From the NCBI GenBank assembly GCA_023381645.1, contig JAMCRJ010000005.1, positions 1 through 64,000 on the forward strand: DNA of 64,000 nucleotides. Reading direction: 5' to 3'. The notes below the pieces were generated by a model. That model saw only the letters and a program-made list of their open reading frames with translations. It made no database searches and was not told where the DNA came from. Position numbers and translations under genes: made by a program. Shown piece after piece: positions 35,574 to 43,071 of the stretch. Position 1 is the first letter of the stretch, and every line of letters begins with the position of its first letter. The stretch comes from Gammaproteobacteria bacterium. Lineage in GTDB: Bacteria; Pseudomonadota; Gammaproteobacteria; Acidithiobacillales; Acidithiobacillaceae.

Positions 35574-36631
35574 ACCCTTCAGCCATAGATGTACTGGTGA
35601 TTGGTGCCGGTCCGGCCGGCACGGCGGCAGCGCGTGCCGCTGCGGGCAAAGGCCTTACGGTGATCTGCGTTGATCGCCGTGCGGAGGTCGGTGTCCCGGT
35701 GCAATGCGCCGAGTTTGTCCCCATGCCGCTCTTGCGTACCGTGCATGAAACGGATTCACGGGTGCAGGACGTGGCGGGGATGTTGACGGTACTGCCATCC
35801 GGGTTGCAGCATCACAGCGTCTTCCCCGGCATCATGATTGACCGGGCACGTTTCGACCAGGGCCTGGCAAAACTGGCGCAGGCAGCCGGTGCTCAACTGG
35901 AAACACGTTGCCAATTCCTTGCCTGGGATGGCGCAGTGGCCCGCTTGCGGCGCGGCACAGAGGAAGAGTTCACGGTGCGCCCCCGCCTGCTGATTGGCGC
36001 CGATGGGCCACACAGCCTGGTGGCGGAGGCCATGGGCTTGCCGCATCAACTGGTAGTTTATACCCGTCAATATACGGTGCCGTTGCTGCATCCCTATGCG
36101 GATACGGATATTTTTCTTTCTGATGCTTTTCCGGGAGGCTATGGCTGGTTGTTTCCGCGCGGGCCGGTGGCTAATCTCGGACTGGGTGCGGATCGGTATT
36201 TTGAGGACAATCTTAAATTGCCGCTGGAGCAGTTGCATCGGCAGATGGTAGAGCGCGGCATCATCGGCGAAGCCGTCCTCGGGCGTACTGGTGGCGCAAT
36301 TCCGGTGGGTGGCATTCGGCTGATGGTGCGTGGCAACGTGGTGCTTGCCGGAGACGCGGCGGGGCTTACCCATCCCATTACCGGGGCGGGTATCCCCGCT
36401 GCGGTGATCAGTGGGGAGGGCGCTGGATTGGCCGCTGCTGATTATCTGGCGGGCGACGGGGATGCGTTAGAGAGCTACGCAGAAGATATGCAGGATCAGT
36501 TTGGCCCGGCCCTGGCGCGGGCCGTGCAGCGAAGAAAATCTTTGGAAGCCGTGTGGCGACAACCTGCGGCTCAGGAAGACAGGGTAATGCGATCCGGCTG
36601 GATCGCCTTTGATGAATACTACGCCGCCTGA
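35570..36631 (+). CDS. geranylgeranyl-reductase-like flavoprotein
   Basis: A 353-residue FAD protein. The N-terminal motif is VLVIGAGPAGTAAA and the second FAD motif is GDAAGLTHPITGAGIP, as in geranylgeranyl reductases. The GTG start overlaps the ligase stop. It is a regular companion of LipS1/LipS2 in sHdr loci, but its reaction is not known to me; it might reduce or handle an intermediate of lipoate assembly. A real geranylgeranyl role is unlikely because no isoprenoid genes are near. Confidence 0.82.
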   Translation: MNPSAIDVLVIGAGPAGTAAARAAAGKGLTVICVDRRAEVGVPVQCAEFVPMPLLRTVHETDSRVQDVAGMLTVLPSGLQHHSVFPGIMIDRARFDQGLAKLAQAAGAQLETRCQFLAWDGAVARLRRGTEEEFTVRPRLLIGADGPHSLVAEAMGLPHQLVVYTRQYTVPLLHPYADTDIFLSDAFPGGYGWLFPRGPVANLGLGADRYFEDNLKLPLEQLHRQMVERGIIGEAVLGRTGGAIPVGGIRLMVRGNVVLAGDAAGLTHPITGAGIPAAVISGEGAGLAAADYLAGDGDALESYAEDMQDQFGPALARAVQRRKSLEAVWRQPAAQEDRVMRSGWIAFDEYYAA

Positions 36632-36655
36632 GGCGGAATGACAGGAGGAACTTCC

Positions 36656-37792
36656 ATGAGTGCGGTAGCGCAAGAAAATTCTCAGCCCTTGAACTTTTAT
36701 CGCCCGGATTATTTCGTCAAAACGCCGACGATGCGGTCACCTGAATATGTACAGCTCAGCACCGCGGCGGCGATTACCCTGGGCCTGGTGCCTGGGGTGA
36801 TGCACCGGACCTCCTGTACGAATTGTCTGAATCTGCTGATGACCTACCCGGAAGGCTGTCGTGCCAACTGTACCTACTGCGGTCTGGCCCGGCATCGTGA
36901 AGAGAGCCGCGATTACGCTGATCGCAACTTCATCCGGGTGGACTGGCCGACGGTGCGCGTGGATGAAATGCTCGAACGTATCGCCAGGAACAGCGACAAG
37001 GGCCAGTTCCAACGTATGTGCATCAGTATGATCACCCACCCCGATTCCGACCAGGATACACAAGTCGTGCTGAAGCGCTGGATGGAGGTGGCGCCCCATA
37101 TCCCCGCCTCCATTCTTTCCAACCCGACCACCATGGACAAGCAGGATCTCATCGACCTCAAGGCGATGGGCGCGGATATCTTTACCGTCGCCCTGGACGC
37201 CGTGACGCCGGAAATCTTCGAGCGTGCCCGTGGCAAGACGGTGCAGAGCCCCCATTCCTGGGACAAGTACTGGCAGACCATCGAATGGGCGGCAGAAATT
37301 TATGGCCCCGAAAAATTCGGTGCGCATCTGATCTGCGGCATGGGCGAGACGGAGCAGGAAATCCTCGCCGTCTGTCAAAAGCTGAAGGACATGGGTGGGC
37401 ATAACCACATGTTTGCCTTTTTCCCCGAGAAGGGCTCCATGATGGAGGATTGGGACGCCGTGCCTCAGGACCATTGGCGCCGAGTGCAGTTGGGCCGCTT
37501 CCTGATTGACTATGCGGGTGGCCGTTATGAGGATATGGCGTTTGATCAGTATGGTCGCGTACTGGGTTTTGGTTATCCGCAGGCGGAGCTGGAAGACATC
37601 ATCGACTCGGGTAAGCCCTTCCAGACCTCCGGCTGCCCAGGGAAGGATGATGAAGAAGTCAGCGCCTGTAATCGGCCTTATGGGGATTCCTCACCTTCGG
37701 ATATCCGCTCCTTCCCCTTTGCGCTGAACCGGGAAGATGTGGAAATCGTGCGCCGCCAGATGCGGTTGCAGGACTTGCGGCTTCCCGGATAA
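36656..37792 (+). CDS. lipS2: lipoyl synthase-type radical SAM protein LipS2
   Basis: A 378-residue radical SAM protein with the motif CRANCTYC and extra cysteines in RTSCTNCLNLLM (N-terminal) and TSGCPGKDDEEVSACNRP (C-terminal), likely ligands of an auxiliary cluster that supplies sulfur. AGGAGG is well placed before the ATG at 36656. It is the second component of the two-protein lipoate synthase and the last gene of this block; a strong terminator follows. Confidence 0.88.
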   Translation: MSAVAQENSQPLNFYRPDYFVKTPTMRSPEYVQLSTAAAITLGLVPGVMHRTSCTNCLNLLMTYPEGCRANCTYCGLARHREESRDYADRNFIRVDWPTVRVDEMLERIARNSDKGQFQRMCISMITHPDSDQDTQVVLKRWMEVAPHIPASILSNPTTMDKQDLIDLKAMGADIFTVALDAVTPEIFERARGKTVQSPHSWDKYWQTIEWAAEIYGPEKFGAHLICGMGETEQEILAVCQKLKDMGGHNHMFAFFPEKGSMMEDWDAVPQDHWRRVQLGRFLIDYAGGRYEDMAFDQYGRVLGFGYPQAELEDIIDSGKPFQTSGCPGKDDEEVSACNRPYGDSSPSDIRSFPFALNREDVEIVRRQMRLQDLRLPG

Positions 37793-37808
37793 AGCGGGCG
37801 AAACGCGG

Positions 37809-37833
37809 AAAAGGGGCTCCAGCCCCTTTTTTT
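37809..37833 (+). terminator. rho-independent terminator after lipS2
   Basis: GGGGCT and AGCCCC pair around a two-base loop, with an A-run before and seven T after. It ends the sHdr-lipoate block. Confidence 0.9.
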
Positions 37834-37843
37834 CATCCGTCGC

Positions 37844-37876
37844 GCAACAATAAATGTCAAGAATATTTATTGTTGC
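37844..37876. promoter_or_regulatory. perfect 12-bp inverted repeat upstream of the FadL-type gene
   Basis: GCAACAATAAAT and ATTTATTGTTGC are perfect inverse complements, 9 bases apart, in an AT-rich gap of about 210 bases. It is not followed by a T-run of a classical terminator. It could be an operator for the downstream outer-membrane protein. Confidence 0.5.
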
Positions 37877-38005
37877 TAATAAACCAATATTTTACGGCTT
37901 GATAAACCGATTAAAAAATTTACGGATACAATATCTTGCAACACTGTTCCCGTTCCGACACAATCAACGTGTCATCAGCGATACAAACAGGGGCGGAGAA
38001 ATTAC

Positions 38006-39340
38006 ATGAAAAAATCACGGATTTTAGGAATTGCGGTTGGCGCGACCTTGGCGATGGGCCTATCGGCCAGTGCGCTTGCTACAGATGGTTATCAGTTGAT
38101 CGGTATCGGTCAGTACGCCGTGGGCATGGCGGGCGCCGTGGTGGCCGCCCCTGACGACCCCTTGTCGGCAGCCATGAGCAACCCGGCAGGATTGGCATTG
38201 TTGACGCCGCAGGCCGCGTTCTCGGCGGAGGTTTTCAACCCGGTTCGCAAGACGAATCTGGGATTTGGCGAGATCGGCAGCCATACCAATGTCTACGGTA
38301 TTCCGGCCATCGGTTGGGTAGCCCCGGCCTTCGCCAAGAATTGGGTTTTTGGTGGTGGTGTTTATGGAACTTCTGGCTTGGGCGTGAATTATTTGCAGAA
38401 TTTAGCGCCAAACCCCCATATGCCCATGGGTGGTTATGCACAAGCCTATAGCAGTATCAACTTTATGCAAATGGCGCCTTCGGTCGCGTGGAAGGTGGAT
38501 GATCATCTCGCGGTTGGCGCATCGTTGAATATTGCCGCGGAGCAGGGCTCTTTTCAGCAAACGCTTACCCAATATGTACCTACAAATTTTGGCCCTTTGC
38601 CAGCTACCGGGGGGCTGAATCTATCAACTCCTTCTTGGGCCTATGGTGTAGGGGCAACTCTGGGCGTGCTCTATAAAGTCAATGATATGGTGACATTGGG
38701 TGCGACCTATAAATCACCCGTCCTGTTTACTCCCATGACCTGGCAAGCAGGTGTGCAGAATCAGGTGAGTCCGGCGACAGGTAGTGGAGTTATGGGGGCG
38801 CCTGGCCAGTATAGCGGACACCTCAATTATCCCCAGCAAATTGCTTTGGGTATGGCGATCCGTCCTATCCGGCAGTGGTTGATCAGCGTCGAAGGGCAAT
38901 GGATCAACTGGCACAATACCATGAATAATTTCAATATTTTCGGGCCATGGACGGCGTATCAGGGTGGCGCACCGGTCGGCGGGTTGTCCCACATTGCACT
39001 TCCCATGCATTGGAGCAATCAGTGGGTGGCCAACTTCGGTACCCAGTATGACGTGAACAACTGGTTGCAGGTGCGTGCCGGTTATACCTGGGGCTCCAAT
39101 CCCATCAGCAACAACACCATCGCCTCCAATCTGATCTTCCCGGCCATCGTGCAGAATGCCATCACCTTTGGCGCCACGCAAAAGCTGGGCATGGGCTGGA
39201 AGCTGACGGAGGCCTACATGCACGAGTTCTCCAATACCAATACTGGTCCGGCCGGTTCTTCCCCGTTTGGTGGTCCTATGCCTGCCAGTGCCACCATGTA
39301 CGAAAACTCCTACGGTCTTCAGGTCGGTTACGACTTCTGA
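38006..39340 (+). CDS. FadL/OMPP1-type outer-membrane channel
   Basis: A 444-residue outer-membrane beta-barrel. The signal peptide is cleaved after SASALA. The mature N-terminus has the family plug sequence, with YAVGMAGAVVAAPDDPLSAAMSNPAG (the N-P-A-G hallmark). It ends with an aromatic residue (GLQVGYDF), as outer-membrane proteins do. FadL relatives import hydrophobic molecules; in a sulfur oxidiser, uptake of sulfur or hydrophobic compounds is a reasonable guess. GGAG lies before the ATG. It has its own terminator. Confidence 0.93.
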   Translation: MKKSRILGIAVGATLAMGLSASALATDGYQLIGIGQYAVGMAGAVVAAPDDPLSAAMSNPAGLALLTPQAAFSAEVFNPVRKTNLGFGEIGSHTNVYGIPAIGWVAPAFAKNWVFGGGVYGTSGLGVNYLQNLAPNPHMPMGGYAQAYSSINFMQMAPSVAWKVDDHLAVGASLNIAAEQGSFQQTLTQYVPTNFGPLPATGGLNLSTPSWAYGVGATLGVLYKVNDMVTLGATYKSPVLFTPMTWQAGVQNQVSPATGSGVMGAPGQYSGHLNYPQQIALGMAIRPIRQWLISVEGQWINWHNTMNNFNIFGPWTAYQGGAPVGGLSHIALPMHWSNQWVANFGTQYDVNNWLQVRAGYTWGSNPISNNTIASNLIFPAIVQNAITFGATQKLGMGWKLTEAYMHEFSNTNTGPAGSSPFGGPMPASATMYENSYGLQVGYDF

Positions 39341-39372
39341 TATATCTGAACACATCCCTCCTCGGGTTATGG

Positions 39373-39400
39373 GGGAGACGGGCAACCGTCTCCCTTTTTT
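39373..39400 (+). terminator. rho-independent terminator after the FadL-type gene
   Basis: A nine-base-pair stem GGGAGACGG with CCGTCTCCC and a GCAA tetraloop, followed by six T. Confidence 0.93.
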
Positions 39401-39467
39401 GTGGGCGCCTTGCATGGGGAGGGGTTTTTGGGTCAATATATAGTTGAGTATATTGCTAGGGATTGTT

Positions 39468-39881
39468 ATGAAGCCGATACCGATTACCGATGTGAGCAGC
39501 CTGAAGAACGAGCTGAGGAAGTACAAGATAGGGAAGAAGCTGGAGATCCCCCGTTTCAATCAATTGGCGCGGATGGCATATCTGGGCCGGTTGGTGATGG
39601 CGCCGCTGGACCCGGAAGACCCGTCCTGCAAGTCTTTCCTGGTGCATATCCAGGAGCCGCAAGGGCTGGCGGCACATTTTATTGATCTGGATGAAGACTT
39701 GCAGGACGGCATCCTGATTCTCGACGGCGAGCAGTCCATGGCCATGGCGGGGATCATGCAGGCGGGCGTGGAAGAGCGGGCGCGCTGGCACCAGGCCCTC
39801 AATGAGCGCGACTTCTATTTCTCATCCTTTTATCGGCGGAGAGATCAGGAAGCGCAGGGCGAAATTTCACAGCACGGATAA
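39468..39881 (+). CDS. hypothetical protein (137 aa)
   Basis: A 137-residue soluble protein of unknown family; TAGGGAT lies upstream of the ATG at 39468. Acidic patches (LDEDLQDGILILDGEQ) and a basic N-terminus (LKNELRKYKIGKKLEIPRF) are visible. It ends four bases before the start of the broken lipoate-ligase-like gene, so they may be co-transcribed. Confidence 0.65.
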   Translation: MKPIPITDVSSLKNELRKYKIGKKLEIPRFNQLARMAYLGRLVMAPLDPEDPSCKSFLVHIQEPQGLAAHFIDLDEDLQDGILILDGEQSMAMAGIMQAGVEERARWHQALNERDFYFSSFYRRRDQEAQGEISQHG

Positions 39882-39885
39882 GTAA

Positions 39886-40894
39886 GTGGCCTCTATCCGC
39901 CTGCTCCATCTGGGGAAGCTCGATCCGGAGGCGCTGCATCGCGCCTATGCCGGTCTGGCGGAGGCGCAACAGGCGCAGGACGCACCCATTCTGCTGCTGG
40001 CGCAGTCTGATGCGCATCTCAGTCTGGGGGCGGCGCAGGGCCCAGGTGCGGAGCTGGACCGGCTCGCCTGCGAGCGGTTGGGCATCCCGGTGTTGCGGCG
40101 GTCCCTGGGGGGGGGGCGTGGTGTGGGTGGACCCCGGCCAGTTGAGCTATTTCTTTATTTTCCCCATGGCGGTGGGAATGCGCCGCGCGCCGGAGTTGTT
40201 TGACCGGATAGCCCCCTGGGTGCTTGCCGTACACGCCCGTTTTGGCCTGGAGGTGGAGGCGCGGGGCGGGCAGGATTTCTGGTGCCGGGGACGCAAGATC
40301 GGGGGCACCGGGGCGGCTTCCATCGGGCATAGTCTGGTGCTGGGCGGCAGCTTTATCCTGGACGCCCGGTGGACTTCTTTTGCGGACTGTGTGGCCGCCC
40401 CTTCGGCGGGTTTTCGCACATGGCTGAAGGAGGCGCTGGAGGAGGGCTTGTGTAGCTGGTCGCGGTTGCTGGACCGCGTGGTGGGCCCGGAAGTGGTGCT
40501 GGAAGCCTGCCCGGCGCTGCTCCGTGCGGCAGGCTGGGACGTTGTCGTAGCGAGGCCTACGGAGGCTGAAAGAGGTGCCATGACGCACGCGGAGCTGGAA
40601 GATGTGGACTGGGAGCAGACGGTCCGTCGTCGGGTGCCTGCCGGGATCAAACTCAAGACGGGGGCTTTTCTGACGGAGCAACACTGGTCCGATGGTGAGT
40701 GGTTACGGGTGTGGACGGAAAACGGCGTCTTCCGGCGAGTTGCGGGCTCTGCTTGGCGGGTGGGGCGGGAGACCTTGCTCGCTGGCCTGCAGCCCGGTTC
40801 CGCTCGACTTGACGAAGGCTTGCGGGAATTGGCCGGCAATGGGGCTGCGCTGTGGGGCGAAAGATTATCAGAGACGGCGGTCTGGACGGATTGA
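39886..40894 (+). pseudogene. lipoate-protein ligase-like gene, frameshifted in a G10 run
   Basis: The first frame (from GTG 39886) gives LGIPVLRRSLGGG, and the coding continues in the next frame as VVWVDPGQLSYFFIF after a run of ten G at 40107-40116. Nine G would keep the frame and restore the family block RRxxGGGxVxxDPGQLxY. The second family block, GRKIGGTGAA, is intact downstream, giving a joined product of about 335 residues. The change is a one-base insertion in a homopolymer: phase variation, a true pseudogene or a base-calling error. It is a distant paralogue of sLplA at 34461. Confidence 0.75.
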
Positions 40895-40946
40895 ATCTGT
40901 CGTGCCTGCTACGGACATCCTGAATGCATGCAAGGGAGGTGGCCCG

Positions 40947-41327
40947 GTGCCGAGTATCAGTGACCGGATGCGCAAGCGCTTTATTCTTATGGCGGGTGAT
41001 CCCGAATTGCGGGCAGCCGTGGTGGCGGCGACGCCCGAAGGCTGGGGGATGACGGAGGCTACGGACGTGGACGGTCTCGGCGATTGGCAGGAAGTGCTGT
41101 TGCATCGTTTCCTGCTGCTCAGTCTGGATGACGATCCGAGGATCGAAGACCCCATTGAATTGATCGATACCTTGCGGCGGGAATATCAGTTGAATATTGC
41201 GATATTCTGTCTGGGTGGAAGCCAGGAACGGCGGGATGCGGCGCGTTTGGCGCGGGCGGATCGCTTTTTTGACCGGGATACGGGTTTGCAGCGTCTGCCG
41301 GAGTTTTTTGCCCAGTTTGGCTGGTAA
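40947..41327 (+). CDS. receiver-like small protein
   Basis: A 126-residue protein beginning at a GTG with GGGAGG upstream. It may have a receiver-like fold: FILMAGDPELRAAVVAA resembles beta1/alpha1, and RFLLLSLDDDPRIEDPIELI could hold an acidic pocket. The Lys after beta5 is not evident, so it may be a degenerate receiver. No kinase is nearby. Assignment is tentative; an unknown alpha/beta protein is the alternative. Confidence 0.55.
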   Translation: MPSISDRMRKRFILMAGDPELRAAVVAATPEGWGMTEATDVDGLGDWQEVLLHRFLLLSLDDDPRIEDPIELIDTLRREYQLNIAIFCLGGSQERRDAARLARADRFFDRDTGLQRLPEFFAQFGW

Positions 41328-41340
41328 GGGGTGTAGACCG

Positions 41341-41364
41341 CCCATCGGCCGAAGCGCCGATGGG
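41341..41364. other. hairpin between convergent genes
   Basis: A nine-base-pair perfect stem, CCCATCGGC with GCCGATGGG, with a six-base loop, placed between two converging genes. No T-run follows on either strand, so it is not a classical terminator, but it may block transcription from both sides. Confidence 0.4.
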
Positions 41365-41383
41365 GGTGGTCTGCTGCGCAGTA

Positions 41384-41707
41384 TCAGCCTACTTTGGCGT
41401 GGGCCTCGGTGCTGAGCATCAGGTCGCGGCTTTCGCTCCGGCCGTCGGCGCTGACGGTCAGGGTGGCGATACGGATGCCGGCGTCCTTGAAGGTGATTTC
41501 GTAGGAGAAAATACCGGGCAGTTCGATACTGGTTTCCTTCATGGTCTTGCCTTCGCAGATGACGCTGATCTTTGCCGTTCCCTTGCCTTCGAGCATGGCC
41601 TGAATCCGGAAAGGATGACCGGCGACGCGGCGATAAACCTGCGGATCGCGGTTGGCGTTGTATTGCAGGTTGTTGAGTTTGACCATTTTGATCAGATTCG
41701 TACTCAT
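41384..41707 (-). CDS. hypothetical beta-rich protein (107 aa)
   Basis: A 107-residue protein with alternating hydrophobic strands (FRIQAMLEG, TAKISVICEG, FSYEITFKDAG, IATLTVSADG), suggestive of an immunoglobulin- or SoxZ-like beta sandwich. The SoxZ resemblance is only in size and strand order, and no SoxY is near. No signal peptide is seen. It is the only minus-strand gene in this part of the block. Confidence 0.65.
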   Translation of the reverse strand: MSTNLIKMVKLNNLQYNANRDPQVYRRVAGHPFRIQAMLEGKGTAKISVICEGKTMKETSIELPGIFSYEITFKDAGIRIATLTVSADGRSESRDLMLSTEAHAKVG

Positions 41708-41833
41708 GGTAGCCCCTTCTTAATCACACTATAAAATGAATTGTACACGCATGCGGTTAAAACTCTTTTATCCTAGACGAAAACCGCCCCGAGTGGTAGC
41801 GGGGCGCGATCGAAAAATCCTGCAGGAGTGATG

Positions 41834-42235
41834 ATGACAGAGTCAATCGGGTTGATGAGCGCATTGGACGGGACGCAGGGGCGCATTGACGCCCTGGCGG
41901 GGCAGCAGGCTGCGGGGATGTCGTTGCCGGAACTGGTGGCGGCGGGTGTGGCGGAGGCATCCGCCATGTTGCGCATCATGCTGGCTGCGGAGCACAAGCC
42001 TTATGCCCATGATGCGGATTTGCTGGAATTGTGGAGGGCGCTGGTGAAAGGCGCCCCTCACTGGAACACCATCCGCGACAATTGCCGTGAACTGGTTTTT
42101 TACCAGAATTGCCTGAAGGCGGGGCGTGCCGACGCGCTGCCTGCACAGCCGGAGCGCATGGTGATCCATACCCTGCGCCATATCTGCCTTTATCTGCGCA
42201 GCCATGTCGAGCAAAACAACGGAGATGATGTATGA
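41834..42235 (+). CDS. hypothetical helical protein before the MoxR gene
   Basis: A 133-residue, mostly helical protein without signal peptide, of unknown family. AGGAG is near the starts at 41831 and 41834. Its stop overlaps the MoxR start by four bases (ATGA), so it is translationally coupled to the ATPase and might be an adaptor for it. Confidence 0.7.
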   Translation: MTESIGLMSALDGTQGRIDALAGQQAAGMSLPELVAAGVAEASAMLRIMLAAEHKPYAHDADLLELWRALVKGAPHWNTIRDNCRELVFYQNCLKAGRADALPAQPERMVIHTLRHICLYLRSHVEQNNGDDV

Positions 42236-43062
42236 GTGAGGCGAAAATGACAGAGAGTAACGGCTTGCGCGTGCTCATCGACGAGCCTTTTTATCAGCCG
42301 GTGGCAAATGAGGTTCGGGTGTTCCTGGCGGCGTGGGACCGGCGCCTGCCCGTCATGCTCAAGGGGCCGACAGGTTGTGGCAAGACCCGTTTTCTGGAGC
42401 ACATGGCGTGGCGCCTGAAACGACCACTGGTGACCGTGGCCTGCCATGAGGACCTGACCAGTTCGGACCTGATCGGTCGCTTTCTGATCGAAGGCAACGC
42501 AACGGTCTGGCAGGATGGTCCGCTGACCAGGGCGGTGCGGGAGGGGGCCATCTGCTACCTGGACGAGATCGTCGAAGCACGCACCGATACGACGGTCGTC
42601 ATCCATCCACTGACCGACCATCGCCGTCATCTGCCCATCGAGAAGCTCGGCATCGAGATCACCGCGCACCGCGACTTCATGCTGGTGATTTCTTATAATC
42701 CCGGCTATCAGACGGTGTTGAAGGACCTCAAGCCGTCGACCAAACAGCGATTCGTCGGCATGAACTTCAATTATCCACCGGCCGATGTGGAAACCCGTAT
42801 TGTGATGAAAGAGACGGGCGTGGATGAGGGTCGGGCGAAGGCACTGGTGGCGGCGGCGGGCAAGGCACGGAACCTGAAGGAGCAGGGGTTGCAGGAAGTT
42901 ACCTCGACCCGGGCGCTGATCTATGCGGGGGCATTGATGGTGGCGGGTCTGGACGCGCTGGAGGCCTGTGTCGTGGCGATCATCCATCCGCAGACGGACG
43001 ACCCGGAATTGGCCGAGGCGCTGCTGGAGATTTTCCGGACCTTCTTCCCGGAGCAGGGCTGA
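42232..43062 (+). CDS. MoxR-family AAA+ ATPase (CbbQ/NorQ type)
   Basis: A 276-residue AAA+ ATPase. Walker A is GPTGCGKT, Walker B is AICYLDEI, sensor 1 is [10 protein letters not shown]. It is of the CbbQ/NorQ group of MoxR proteins, which work with a VWA partner to remodel or activate metalloenzymes, Rubisco among them. No Rubisco or nitric oxide reductase gene is in the window, so the client is unknown. It directly precedes the VWA gene by nine bases. Confidence 0.9.
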   Translation: MSEAKMTESNGLRVLIDEPFYQPVANEVRVFLAAWDRRLPVMLKGPTGCGKTRFLEHMAWRLKRPLVTVACHEDLTSSDLIGRFLIEGNATVWQDGPLTRAVREGAICYLDEIVEARTDTTVVIHPLTDHRRHLPIEKLGIEITAHRDFMLVISYNPGYQTVLKDLKPSTKQRFVGMNFNYPPADVETRIVMKETGVDEGRAKALVAAAGKARNLKEQGLQEVTSTRALIYAGALMVAGLDALEACVVAIIHPQTDDPELAEALLEIFRTFFPEQG

Positions 43063-43071
43063 GGCGGGCGG

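Noticed and set aside
41384..41707. SoxZ assignment
   Set aside because: Size and beta pattern are similar, but no SoxZ signature and no SoxY partner are present.
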